Below are positions 7,211-15,155 of a DNA stretch of 28,832 nucleotides, piece by piece. The position numbers and the translations under genes are program-made. Source of the stretch: JAJPXC01 sp964562375 (GTDB lineage: Bacteria > Bacteroidota > Bacteroidia > Bacteroidales > Muribaculaceae); the NCBI GenBank assembly GCA_964562375.1, contig CAZLSW010000039.1, forward strand, positions 1 to 28,832, in the 5' to 3' direction. The notes under the pieces are model-generated. The model did no database searches. It was not told the origin of the DNA and saw nothing but the letters and a program-made list of their open reading frames with translations. Positions within the stretch are counted from its first letter, which is position 1. Every line of letters starts with the position of its first letter.

Positions 7211-10200
7211 AGTTCAAGCCCACGGTGAGTGAATAGGTGCGGGGACGCGGATAAACGCTGGTCTCGCAGCCGCTGGCGGTCTCGGGGTCGATGCCCTTGT
7301 AGTTGGTCCAGGTGAACACGTTTTGCACCATTGCCGAGATGTGGAGGTTCAGGCTCTTGTAGATACGGCCGAAGTCGTAGGAGAGTTGCACGTTGTCCAT
7401 CTTCAGGAAGGAAGCGTTCTCGAGGTAGTAATCGGAAGCGTACTGGCGGGTTTGGAATCCGGTCTTGGCGAACGAGGAGGAGAGGTTGTTAATCTGGCCG
7501 GAAGCCCAGGTGGTGCACTCCCAAGCGCCCATGTTGGCCTCCATGCCGTTGTAGACATAGTTGCCGATATTGGCTCGCAGAGAGGTCGACAGGGTCCATT
7601 TCTTCCAGCGCAGGGAGGTGGAGAATCCCAGGATCCAGTCGGGAGCGGGATGGTGGCAGTAGTAGCGGTCGTCCGAGGTGATTTGGCCGTCGCCGTTAAG
7701 GTCGGCATAGAGTCCCTCGATAGGTTTGCCAGTGGCCTCGTCGTAAATCTGCTTGTAGAGCAGGTAGGCGTAAGGTGCGTGACCTGTTGAGAAGTACTGG
7801 ATAGGGGTCGACTCGATGTAGCCCACGGGGGTGGGAGCGGTCTCCGAGGCGTCGTTGAGGGTGAGGTTGGTGATTTTCACCTTTTGGTAGGTGGCGTTGG
7901 CGGTAACGGTCCACGACCAGTCCTTGGTGGTGATGACGTTGGCGTTGAGGGCAAGCTCGACACCGTTGCTCTTGACGTTGCCCACGTTGGTAAGCATCTG
8001 CTTGTCGAAGTTGATACCGGCGGCGATGGGCACGGTGGCAAGCAGGTCCTCGGTACGACGGGTATAGTAGTCGGCCGAGAGGGTGATGCGGTTGTTGAGT
8101 AAACCGAGGTCGACACCGAAGTTCCACGACTTGGTGGTCTCCCATTTAAGGTTGGAGTTGTAAGCCTCGGGACGGTAGGTGTAGTAAGGCACGCCGCCAA
8201 ATTGGTACTGGGCGCCGTCCTGGCCGATGGTGTAGACGGGCAGATAGCTATAGTTGGCGATGCCGTCCTGCTGGCCGGTCTTACCATAGGATGCGCGGAT
8301 CTTGAAGTCGTTGACCACGGGCTGGATAGCCTGCCAGAATTTCTCGCCCGACACGCGCCAAGCGAGAGCCACCGAGGGGAATGTGCCCCAGCGGTTGTCC
8401 TTGGAGAATCGGGAGCTGCCGTCACGGCGGAATGTGGCGGTCAACAGGTAGCGGTTGTCGAATGTGAAGTTCAAGCGGCCGTAGTAGGAGATCAGCGAGT
8501 GGCGCTGGTCGATAGCGGCTCCGGTGTATTGCAGCTGGTCGCCGTCGTAGTTGTAATTGTAGTAGACGGGGCAGGTGTACTTCCAATACTGGTAGTCGTA
8601 ACCGATGGTGGCGTCAACAGTGGAGTTGATGGCCTTGAAATCCTTGTTGTAGTTGGCGTAGGCGGTGAACAGCTTGTTGTAGTTCTTTTGTGGGCTGTAC
8701 ACTTGGCGATAACCGCCGGTGTAGATGGGATCGCCGTTTTCGTCGTAGGAGACGGTGTAGTTGTTGTAGTCGAATTTTGAGATCGACGTGCGGCAGTTGC
8801 CACGCGAGTAGTCGTAACCACCGGTGACGTGCAGGCGCAACTCGGGCAGCGGGTGCAAGCGGTAGTCGATGTCGGCGTTGCCGATAAAGCGGCCAACGTT
8901 GCTCTTGGAGTTGTAGTTCTCGAGCTGGCCAAGAGGGTTGGGCTGTGCGCCGTTCACGATTTGCTGCACGCCGTTGGCGTCGGTTGTGTAGGTGTTATAG
9001 TAGCCGTTGAAGATTGAGTTTTCGTCGTAGACAGGCACGGTGGGGTTGTAGACCAGGGCGGTCCAGATAGCGCCTTCCTGGGCGAAGCGGTTGTGGCTGT
9101 AAGAGCCTTTGCCCGAGAGGTTGATGCGCAGGTGGTCGTCGAGGAACGACGGGGTGAGGTTCAAGTTGAAGGTAGTACGGTTGGAGTTATCGGTCTTTAC
9201 GATACCTTGCTGGGAGGTGACACCGAGAGCCGCGCGGAAGGGGAGCCAGGAGGCGATGCGACCCGACACGCTCAGGGAGTTGTCGGTGCCGAAAGCCGTG
9301 CGGTAAATCTGGTCGTTCCAGTCGGTGTTATAGGTGCCGATAAGGGCGATTTGGTCGGCGGTGCCATACTGGTTGTAAGCGTCGATGAATTGCGAGCGCG
9401 AGAGCATGGGGGCCGTTTTGGTCTTGTGGCTGATGGAGTTGGTGGTGGAGAACGACACCTTCACGCCTTCGCCCGAGCCTTTCTTGGTGGTGATAATGAT
9501 AACACCGTTGGAGGCGCGTGAGCCGTAGATGGCTGTCGAGGAGGCGTCCTTGAGCACGGTCATCGACTCGATATCGTTAGGGTTGATCAAGCTCCAGAAG
9601 TTGCCTTGGCCGCTGACGCTGCCGCCCACTTCCATTGGCACGCCATCGAGCACGATCAGAGGGTCGTTGGAGGCGTTCAGCGAGGCGCCGCCACGCACGC
9701 GGATGGTCGACGAGCCGTTAGGCGAACCACCCGAGTTGACGATCTGCACGCCAGCGATTTTGCCGTTGATCAGCTCCTCGGGGGAGGAGATCACGCCCTT
9801 GTTGAAGTCCTTCTCGCTCACGGTGGCGATCGAGCCGGTAAGGTCGCTCTTCTTTTGAACGCCGTAGCCGATAACGACCACCTCGTTCATCACCTGTGAA
9901 TCGGGTTGCATCATCACGTCCACCTTGGAGGCGATGGCTACCGATTGTTTCTTGTAGCCCACATAGCTCACGTCGAGGGTGGTAGCGCCCTTGGGAGCGG
10001 TGAGAGTGAAATTGCCGTCGAAGTCGGTGGCGACGGCCACATTGGTTCCCTGTACCACAACGGTGGCTCCAATAAGAGGCTCACCGGTTTCGTCGGTGAC
10101 CGTACCATTGACGGTTGTCTGACTGTGAGCCGTCAACGGACACACAATCGTCAACGCCAGCAATAGCGTTAACGACCGTATCCAGCCAAAGGCTCGATGG

Positions 10201-10217
10201 GTTGATTTAGTGTTCAT
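7206..10217 (-). CDS. SusC-family TonB-dependent outer-membrane transporter
   Basis: This 1003-residue protein has the full SusC layout and imports oligosaccharides across the outer membrane using TonB energy. It has a signal peptide (about 1-32, ending TAHS-Q) and a CarboxypepD_reg-like domain (about 34-115, with VNGTVTDETGEPLIGATVVV and DFDGNFTL). Next come the SusC-type TonB-box region NEVVVIGYGVQKKSDLTGS (about 111-130), a plug domain with IRVRGGASLNASNDPLIVLDG, and a beta-barrel ending in SLTVGLNF with the terminal Phe expected for outer-membrane insertion. It lies after the first GH53 gene and before SusD. No promoter is visible in the 74-nt gap upstream (10218-10291), so it is probably read from the promoter at 11512-11542. 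The substrate, beta-1,4-galactan oligosaccharides, is inferred from context. Confidence 0.96.
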   Translation of the reverse strand: MNTKSTHRAFGWIRSLTLLLALTIVCPLTAHSQTTVNGTVTDETGEPLIGATVVVQGTNVAVATDFDGNFTLTAPKGATTLDVSYVGYKKQSVAIASKVDVMMQPDSQVMNEVVVIGYGVQKKSDLTGSIATVSEKDFNKGVISSPEELINGKIAGVQIVNSGGSPNGSSTIRVRGGASLNASNDPLIVLDGVPMEVGGSVSGQGNFWSLINPNDIESMTVLKDASSTAIYGSRASNGVIIITTKKGSGEGVKVSFSTTNSISHKTKTAPMLSRSQFIDAYNQYGTADQIALIGTYNTDWNDQIYRTAFGTDNSLSVSGRIASWLPFRAALGVTSQQGIVKTDNSNRTTFNLNLTPSFLDDHLRINLSGKGSYSHNRFAQEGAIWTALVYNPTVPVYDENSIFNGYYNTYTTDANGVQQIVNGAQPNPLGQLENYNSKSNVGRFIGNADIDYRLHPLPELRLHVTGGYDYSRGNCRTSISKFDYNNYTVSYDENGDPIYTGGYRQVYSPQKNYNKLFTAYANYNKDFKAINSTVDATIGYDYQYWKYTCPVYYNYNYDGDQLQYTGAAIDQRHSLISYYGRLNFTFDNRYLLTATFRRDGSSRFSKDNRWGTFPSVALAWRVSGEKFWQAIQPVVNDFKIRASYGKTGQQDGIANYSYLPVYTIGQDGAQYQFGGVPYYTYRPEAYNSNLKWETTKSWNFGVDLGLLNNRITLSADYYTRRTEDLLATVPIAAGINFDKQMLTNVGNVKSNGVELALNANVITTKDWSWTVTANATYQKVKITNLTLNDASETAPTPVGYIESTPIQYFSTGHAPYAYLLYKQIYDEATGKPIEGLYADLNGDGQITSDDRYYCHHPAPDWILGFSTSLRWKKWTLSTSLRANIGNYVYNGMEANMGAWECTTWASGQINNLSSSFAKTGFQTRQYASDYYLENASFLKMDNVQLSYDFGRIYKSLNLHISAMVQNVFTWTNYKGIDPETASGCETSVYPRPRTYSLTVGLNF

Positions 10218-10291
10218 GGAATAATTACTATATTTATGGTGTTGATTAATATCGATTTAAGTTGCCGTCGAGGCTTTTCGTGAGGCTTGAG

Positions 10292-11374
10292 TCACTTGGC
10301 TGAGAGATTGGCGGCGTTGAGCTGTGTCCAGGGGCGGTTGAGCCAATGGGCGGCCTCGGTGAAGGCGTCCATAATCTCGGTGGGACGGGAATTTTGGAAA
10401 GCGCCAAGGGCGTAGCCGCTTTCGGGGGTAAGCTCGGGTTCCCAGTAGAACACGCCCTCGCATATACCGTCGGTGCCGTTGGCCATGGCGTCGATCAATT
10501 TCGACAGGAATGCCTTGCCTTCGTGGGGCTGAGCGGCTTGTACGCCGGTCTCGACAACCATCAAGCGGGTGTTGTATTTATTGTGAAGAGCCTTGATGTT
10601 GTCAACACACAGATCCACAAGCTGTTGGTCGGTCAATTCGGGATGCTCTTGCTTGGTCCAGTAGGGGTAGAGGCTCATGCCGATCATGTCCCATCGGCAG
10701 CCTCTTTCCTTCAGCGCGTCGAACACATTATTATAAAGGTCGGCGTTATAGCCGTTGTCGAGGTGGACGATAACAGTGGCGTTGGGGTATACGCTTTTAA
10801 CCGCGTCGTAGCCCACGTTGGTAAGCTCGGCGTAGTTGTCGATGTGGTCCTTGATGTCGGCCACGGGCCACATCATGCCATTGGTGGTTTCGTTGCCCAC
10901 TTGCACCCACTCCACATCGATATCGTTGTCCTTGAGCAACTGGAGGGTCTGCACGGTGTGGTCGGTGAGCGCTTGCTTGAGCTGGTCCATGTTCATGTCG
11001 GCCCAAGCTTTGGGTATGTTTTGGTGAGAGGGGTCGGCCCACCAGTCGGAGTAGTGGAAGTCGACCATGAGAGCCATCCCATGTTGCTGTACACGCCGGG
11101 CCATGTCGAGCACATCCTCCTTCGACGACCAGCGCTCGGCGGGGTTGACCCAAACGCGCAGGCGGATGGCGTTCAACCCCAGGTCGCGCATCAGGCGTGT
11201 GGTTTCAACAGTGTCACCAGCGGCATTGATGGTGACGATCCCTTTGCTTTCTAATTCCGTTGTGTGGCTAATGTCTGCTCCCAGCCAGAAGTTGCTGTTG
11301 AGGCTGGATGCTTGGATGATGGAGCCGGGTGCGATTAATAAGGTGGTCAGGGCCACTTTCTGAAATATTGTCAT
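10292..11374 (-). CDS. GH53 endo-beta-1,4-galactanase, secreted, first gene of the locus
   Basis: This 360-residue GH53 enzyme carries the signature RLRVWVNP (71-78), DFHYSDWWADP, the acid/base in VQVGNE (E162), GMSLYP (232-237) and the nucleophile in MVVETG (E275). Its N-terminus is an ordinary signal peptide (about 1-23, ending near IIQAS-S) with no Cys. A periplasmic or released form is therefore expected, unlike the lipoprotein GH53 at 2679-3728. It is the first gene after the locus promoter, ahead of susC; in most such loci susC comes first or shortly after the regulator. It might trim imported galacto-oligosaccharides in the periplasm. The two GH53 copies share motifs but differ widely in loops, so they are diverged paralogues rather than a recent duplication. 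Confidence 0.94.
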   Translation of the reverse strand: MTIFQKVALTTLLIAPGSIIQASSLNSNFWLGADISHTTELESKGIVTINAAGDTVETTRLMRDLGLNAIRLRVWVNPAERWSSKEDVLDMARRVQQHGMALMVDFHYSDWWADPSHQNIPKAWADMNMDQLKQALTDHTVQTLQLLKDNDIDVEWVQVGNETTNGMMWPVADIKDHIDNYAELTNVGYDAVKSVYPNATVIVHLDNGYNADLYNNVFDALKERGCRWDMIGMSLYPYWTKQEHPELTDQQLVDLCVDNIKALHNKYNTRLMVVETGVQAAQPHEGKAFLSKLIDAMANGTDGICEGVFYWEPELTPESGYALGAFQNSRPTEIMDAFTEAAHWLNRPWTQLNAANLSAK

Positions 11375-11471
11375 CTTTATACAGTCTCTTTAAGGTTAAA
11401 ACATTTAAAAACAAGCCTAAAACAACCTCTTACCATTTTGTACTTAACTAATCCCTACTAACAAAATCTGA

Positions 11472-11504
11472 TACCTTGAACGTTTAAAATTTGGTTACCT
11501 TGAA
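11472..11504. repeat. Direct repeat TACCTTGAA in the galactan-locus leader
   Basis: TACCTTGAA occurs at 11472-11480 and 11496-11504, 24 bp apart, in the untranslated leader between the promoter and the first GH53 ATG. On the transcribed strand it reads TTCAAGGTA. It could be a regulatory site or chance; nothing else coding is seen between 11375 and 11511. Confidence 0.4.
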
Positions 11505-11511
11505 TCTGACG

Positions 11512-11542
11512 CAAAGTTACAACGGGCGGGAAATTTTGTCAA
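11512..11542 (-). promoter_or_regulatory. Promoter of the galactan utilisation operon
   Basis: On the minus strand TTGACA (11537-11542) is followed by TAACTTTG (11512-11519), with 20 bp between TTG and the -7 box. This is a full match to the Bacteroidetes consensus. The start point would fall near 11505, leaving a leader of about 130 nt before the GH53 ATG. Two AGACAA direct repeats (11552-11557 and 11573-11578), 21 bp apart, lie just upstream of the -33 box and could be an activator site. Confidence 0.75.
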
Positions 11543-11734
11543 GAACAAATCAGACAATGATTAGCACAAAAAAGACAAATGGGTTAACTCGCTGATTATC
11601 AACGAGAGGATATGAATTTTGTAGGGGTGACTTTTTTTCGACAATTTCATAAAATCGCATCCGTTTTTCATGTTTCAAGGGGATTTGTGGTGAATTATGG
11701 CACCAAGTTACAACGATTTTTCGAATAAAAAACG

Positions 11735-11742
11735 TAACTTCG
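11735..11742 (+). promoter_or_regulatory. Possible -7 element of prfA (TAACTTCG)
   Basis: TAACTTCG lies 17 bp before the prfA ATG (11760) in the context GTAACTTCGC. It resembles the TAnnTTTG box with one change. No TTG is found at the right distance upstream, so support is weak. The rest of the gap 11543-11734 holds only the possible activator repeats of the galactan promoter. Confidence 0.35.
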
Positions 11743-11759
11743 CAAAAAATTTTCAACCC

Positions 11760-12869
11760 ATGGCAGAAAACTCACTTTTGTCGCGCCTTGACGGCATCGA
11801 AGCTCGCTTCCAGGAGGTGGCTACGCTGATCACCGACCCGGCTGTGATCGCCGACATGAAGCGCTACGTGAAGCTCACCAAGGAGTACAAGGACTTGGAA
11901 AAACTCACCGGGGCAACCCGTCGCTACCGCAACCTGCTGGGCAACATCGACGAAGCCAAGGAGATGCTCGCCACCGAAACCGACGACGAGATTCGCGCGA
12001 TGGCCCGCGAGCAGCTCGACCAGGCCCAAGCCGACATCCCCAAGCTCGAGGAGGAGATTAAGCTGTTGCTTATTCCCGCCGACCCCGAGGATGGCAAAAA
12101 CGCTATCGTGGAGATTCGCGGAGGCACCGGTGGCGACGAGGCCGCTATCTTCGCCGGCGACCTGTTCAAGATGTATAGTAAATATTGCGAGTCGAAGGGC
12201 TGGCAGGTGTCGGTAACGTCGTTCAGCGAAGGTGCGGCTGGAGGTTTCAAGGAGATTGTGTTTGCTGTCACTGGCGACAACGTATACGGCACGCTGAAAT
12301 ACGAAAGCGGTGTCCACCGCGTGCAGCGCATGCCCGCCACCGAAACCCAAGGTCGTGTACACACATCGGCGGCGACCGTGGCCGTCTTGCCCGAGGCTGA
12401 AGAATTTGACGTGGAAATCAACGAGGGCGAGATCAAGTGGGACACCTTCCGCTCGGGCGGCGCTGGTGGCCAGAATGTCAACAAGGTGGAATCGGGAGTG
12501 CGCCTGCGCTATATGTGGCGTAATCCCAACACTGGCGTCACCGAGGAGATACTTATAGAGTGTACCGAGACGCGCGACCAGCCCAAGAACAAGGAACGCG
12601 CCCTCTCGCGCCTGCGTACATTTATATATGACAAGGAGCATCAAAAGTATCTCGACGACATCGCCTCGCGGCGCAAGACCATGGTATCGACTGGCGACCG
12701 TTCGGCCAAGATTCGCACCTACAACTACCCACAGGGCCGCATCACCGACCATCGCATCAACTACACCATCTACAACTTGCAGGCCTTCGTAGACGGCGAC
12801 ATCCAGGATTGCATCGACCACCTGATTATCGCCGAGAACGCCGAGAAGCTAAAGGAGGCGGCGCTGTAG
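11760..12869 (+). CDS. prfA: Peptide chain release factor 1
   Basis: This 369-residue RF1 recognises UAA and UAG and triggers peptide release on the ribosome. Counting from the chosen ATG, the stop-codon-reading tripeptide PAT lies at 192-194 (within VQRMPATETQGRVHTSA) and the catalytic GGQ at 236-238 (GGAGGQNVN). PAT, rather than SPF, separates RF1 from RF2. An in-frame ATG 63 nt upstream (11697) would add 21 residues (MAPSYNDFSN...) that have no place in the family, and the -7-like box lies between the two. The start at 11760, giving MAENSLLSRLDGIEARF, is therefore preferred. The gene ends with TAG, which its own product reads. It stands alone, with a repeat-filled gap before pyrF. Confidence 0.96.
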   Translation: MAENSLLSRLDGIEARFQEVATLITDPAVIADMKRYVKLTKEYKDLEKLTGATRRYRNLLGNIDEAKEMLATETDDEIRAMAREQLDQAQADIPKLEEEIKLLLIPADPEDGKNAIVEIRGGTGGDEAAIFAGDLFKMYSKYCESKGWQVSVTSFSEGAAGGFKEIVFAVTGDNVYGTLKYESGVHRVQRMPATETQGRVHTSAATVAVLPEAEEFDVEINEGEIKWDTFRSGGAGGQNVNKVESGVRLRYMWRNPNTGVTEEILIECTETRDQPKNKERALSRLRTFIYDKEHQKYLDDIASRRKTMVSTGDRSAKIRTYNYPQGRITDHRINYTIYNLQAFVDGDIQDCIDHLIIAENAEKLKEAAL

Positions 12870-12908
12870 GTAATTAGGTATTAGTGATTAGTGATTAATG
12901 GTTGGTTG
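12867..12908 (+). repeat. Heptamer-like array TTAGTGA after prfA
   Basis: Starting at the prfA stop TAG, the sequence runs through TTAGTGA, TTAGTGA, TTAATGG, TTGGTTG. The 17-mer TTAGTGATTAGTGATTA also follows the amidase gene at 22814-22830. The units carry TAG and TGA, so all frames are closed within about 20 bp. Confidence 0.8.
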
Positions 12909-12918
12909 TTGAGGGCTG

Positions 12919-13002
12919 TCGTGTATTCGTGTATTCGTGTACTCGTGTACTCGAAAATCGAATGCACGAGTGAACGACTGCACGAGTAAACGAATGAACG
13001 AG
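12919..13002. repeat. Inverted pair of CGTGTATT / CACGAGTA tandem arrays
   Basis: The left arm is made of 8-bp units such as CGTGTATT and CGTGTACT. The right arm is made of degenerate units reading CACGAGT, AACGAAT, AACGAG. The arms are roughly complementary across a short centre (AAAATCGAATG), so the transcript could form a long imperfect hairpin. A second copy with the same design lies at 22871-22952. In both places the array follows a TTAGTGA module. No coding sequence or pyrF promoter is seen in this gap. Confidence 0.75.
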
Positions 13003-13025
13003 CTATTCAAGAAATAAAATAAAAA

Positions 13026-13844
13026 ATGAAGAGAGAAGATTTAATCAAGAATATATGGGAGAAGGGGTCGTTCCTGTGCGTGGGCCTCGATACCGACATC
13101 AAGAAGATTCCTCAGCACTTGCTGAAGGAGGAGGACCCGATTTTCGAGTTTAACCGCCAGATAATCGACGCCACGGCTCCCTACTGCGTGGCCTACAAGC
13201 CCAACCTCGCCTTCTATGAGGCCCTTGGAGTGCAAGGCCAAATCGCCTTGGAGCGCACAATCAAATACTTGAAGGAGCGGTATCCCGACCAATTTATCAT
13301 CGCCGATGCCAAGCGTGGCGACATCGGTAACACGTCCAAACTTTACGCCCGCTCGTTCTTTGAGTACCTGGATGTCGACGCCGTCACTGTTGCTCCCTAC
13401 ATGGGCGAGGACAGCGTCACGCCGTTCCTCGGCTACGATGGTAAGTGGGTGATTCTGCTCGCGTTAACCTCCAACAAGGGTAGCCACGACTTCCAGTTGA
13501 TTGAGGACAAGGAGGGTACGCCATTGTTTGAGACCGTGATGCGCACATCGGCCCGATGGGCTGGCGTGGACGAGATGATGTACGTCGTGGGCGCAACCCA
13601 GGGGAAGATGTTTGAGAAGATTCGCGAGATTGCCCCCAAGAGCTTCCTGTTGGTCCCCGGCGTTGGCGCACAGGGAGGTAGCTTGGAGGAGGTTTGCCGC
13701 TACGGCATGATCCCCGGCGACTGCGGCTTGCTGGTCAACTCCTCCCGAGGCATCATCTACGCCTCCCAAAGCGAGGACTTCGCCGAGGCCGCAGCCCGCG
13801 AGGCAGCCAAACTCGCCTCCCAAATGAAAGCCCTCCTTAAATGA
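13026..13844 (+). CDS. pyrF: Orotidine 5'-phosphate decarboxylase (type 2)
   Basis: This 272-residue cytoplasmic enzyme catalyses the last step of UMP synthesis, decarboxylation of OMP. The catalytic segment IIADAKRGDIGNTS (91-104) contains the D-x-K-x-x-D triad (D94, K96, D99). Phosphate-binding regions VPGVGAQGG and LLVNSSRGI lie near the C-terminus. The length and the start KNIWEKGSFLCVGLDTD are typical of the longer, type 2 (group III) form rather than the roughly 230-residue E. coli type. The ATG at 13026 follows an A-rich leader, as is normal in Bacteroidetes. The gene seems to be a single unit; the GGCCCCC hairpin begins 12 bp after the stop. No other pyrimidine gene is in the window. 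Confidence 0.96.
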   Translation: MKREDLIKNIWEKGSFLCVGLDTDIKKIPQHLLKEEDPIFEFNRQIIDATAPYCVAYKPNLAFYEALGVQGQIALERTIKYLKERYPDQFIIADAKRGDIGNTSKLYARSFFEYLDVDAVTVAPYMGEDSVTPFLGYDGKWVILLALTSNKGSHDFQLIEDKEGTPLFETVMRTSARWAGVDEMMYVVGATQGKMFEKIREIAPKSFLLVPGVGAQGGSLEEVCRYGMIPGDCGLLVNSSRGIIYASQSEDFAEAAAREAAKLASQMKALLK

Positions 13845-13855
13845 GCGAAGCACTC

Positions 13856-13883
13856 GGCCCCCAAACCCCCGAAACGGGGGCTT
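13856..13883 (+). terminator. C-tract/G-tract hairpin after pyrF
   Basis: GGCCCCC and ACCCCC tracts precede GAAACGGGGGCTTT. The G-run can pair with either C-tract (CCCCC-GAAAC-GGGGG, or GCCCCC with GGGGGC around the second tract). The copy after the SusE/F-like gene (3831-3858) differs by one base in 28. A short TTTAAAT follows. Function as a terminator is plausible but not proven. Confidence 0.55.
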
Positions 13884-13898
13884 TAAATAGCCCAGTAG

Positions 13899-13959
13899 CT
13901 CCTTTAATGCTTTACTCCTTTAATCCTTTCCTGCATTAAAGCTTTAAAGCTTTAATGCT
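13899..13959. repeat. CTCCTTTAATGC / AAAGCTTTAA words
   Basis: CTCCTTTAATGC and related words are followed by ATTAAAGCTTTAAAGCTTTA. They have the same composition and order as the middle module of the gap between the SusE/F-like gene and GH53 (3765-3797 and its purine-rich flank on the complementary strand). Confidence 0.75.
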
Positions 13960-13971
13960 ATAAGCCCATTA

Positions 13972-14000
13972 ACTAGAAACTTGAAACTTGAAACTAGAAA
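13972..14000 (+). repeat. Heptamer array ACTTGAA running into the MFS gene start
   Basis: Four units ACTAGAA, ACTTGAA, ACTTGAA, ACTAGAA (13972-13999) carry TAG or TGA. They run directly into ACTGAAG, where the most likely start codon (CTG, 14001) of the transporter lies. A fifth unit with one T missing would explain the junction. Confidence 0.85.
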
Positions 14001-15155
14001 CTGAAGCCTAAAGCCTGGATCCCTTGCATTGCCCTCGCCTGTTGTGCATTCGTGTTCAACACGTCGGAGTTCATTCCCGTGGGGTTGCTTAGCGACATCG
14101 CTGAGGACTTCTCGGCGAGCGAGCCACGCGTGGGTATGCTCATCTCGGTGTACGCGTGGGTGGTGGGACTGATGTCGCTACCGCTGATGGTGGCCGTGGC
14201 CAAGGTGAATTGGCGCACGGTGATGCTGTGGCTCGTGGGCTTGTTCGCTCTGTTTCAGGGACTTTCGGCTGTTGCTACGGGATATTGGACGTTGATGGCA
14301 GCGAGGGTAGGGGTGGCTTGCTGTCACTCGGTGTTTTGGGGCGTAGTGCCTCCCTATGCTGTCGCCACGGCTCCCGAGGGCAGGAGTGCAACGGCGCTGG
14401 GAATCATTGTCACAGGTTCGTCGGTGGCCATGATCGTAGGCTTGCCAATCGGCAGAGTGATAGGGCTTTATCTGAGTTGGCGAGTGACGTTCGCTTGCAT
14501 TTGCGCCGTGTCGGCTTTGGTGCTTTTCGTATGCTTGGCGGTGTTGCCAAGGGTGAAGAGTTTCTCGGCGTTTACGTTGCGTCAGGTGCCGGGGATGCTC
14601 AAAAACAGGATGGTGGCGTGGATATATCTCTTTGTAACAGTGATAGTTACCGCTTATTTTATGGTGTACAGCTACATCGAGCCGTTTTTGGCTCAAGTGG
14701 GCCGATACACGCCCGATGAGATTACTTTCGTGCTGATTCTCATCGGTTTCGCTGGGATAGTGGCCGGGGTGCTATTCTCCAAACTCTATGTCAAGCATCC
14801 TCGGTGGTTTCTGCTTGGTTCATCGCTGGTTATGGTGGGGTTCACGGGCTTGTTGGAGCCGGTGGTGAGCGCGATAGCAGTGCTGTCGGTGCTGTGTCTG
14901 ATTGGAGCTGTGGCGGAGACGTGCTTCAACCTCGCCTGCCAGGACGCTTTGATAAAGCGGGGACCCCAGCCGTCGACCATCACTGTGGCCACCTACTCGG
15001 GATTCTTCAATGTGGGTATCGGCACCGGCACCTTCCTTGGGGGCCTTGTCACGACCTACGCCACCATCGGTCACATCGGCTATTGGGCTGTGATTCCGGC
15101 AGTTATAGCTGTACTGGTGTCATTTCCCGTCATGCGACATGTGGTTAGTTGTTAG
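14001..15155 (+). CDS. MFS transporter, sugar-efflux (SotB/AraJ) type, non-canonical start
   Basis: This membrane transporter has about 12 hydrophobic segments. The N-terminal motif FNTSEFIPVGLLSDIA is typical of the SotB/AraJ sugar-efflux branch of the MFS, and R-x-G/W-x-x-L-like loops follow TM2 (NWRTVMLW). The frame is open back to a TAG at 13995. The first good start is GTG at 14052, but it removes most of TM1. The bases before it encode KPKAWIPCIALACCAFV, exactly the expected first helix. The codon where the family has ATG is CTG (14001), directly abutting the heptamer array. I therefore place the start at 14001 (384 residues), with GTG 14052 (367 residues) as the conservative alternative. 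The last codons (VVSC, stop) are made of GTTAGTT repeat units. Substrate unknown. Confidence 0.82.
   Translation: MKPKAWIPCIALACCAFVFNTSEFIPVGLLSDIAEDFSASEPRVGMLISVYAWVVGLMSLPLMVAVAKVNWRTVMLWLVGLFALFQGLSAVATGYWTLMAARVGVACCHSVFWGVVPPYAVATAPEGRSATALGIIVTGSSVAMIVGLPIGRVIGLYLSWRVTFACICAVSALVLFVCLAVLPRVKSFSAFTLRQVPGMLKNRMVAWIYLFVTVIVTAYFMVYSYIEPFLAQVGRYTPDEITFVLILIGFAGIVAGVLFSKLYVKHPRWFLLGSSLVMVGFTGLLEPVVSAIAVLSVLCLIGAVAETCFNLACQDALIKRGPQPSTITVATYSGFFNVGIGTGTFLGGLVTTYATIGHIGYWAVIPAVIAVLVSFPVMRHVVSC

Noticed and set aside
11550..11756. Small minus-strand frame of 68 codons between the galactan locus and prfA
   Set aside because: It spans the locus promoter's upstream region and the prfA leader, has no family resemblance, and uses AT-rich codons unlike other genes here.
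11697..11759. N-terminal extension of RF1 by 21 residues
   Set aside because: The residues do not fit the family, and the likely -7 box lies inside this stretch.
11772..12821. Open frame of 349 codons on the minus strand
   Set aside because: Antisense to prfA, with no recognisable motif.
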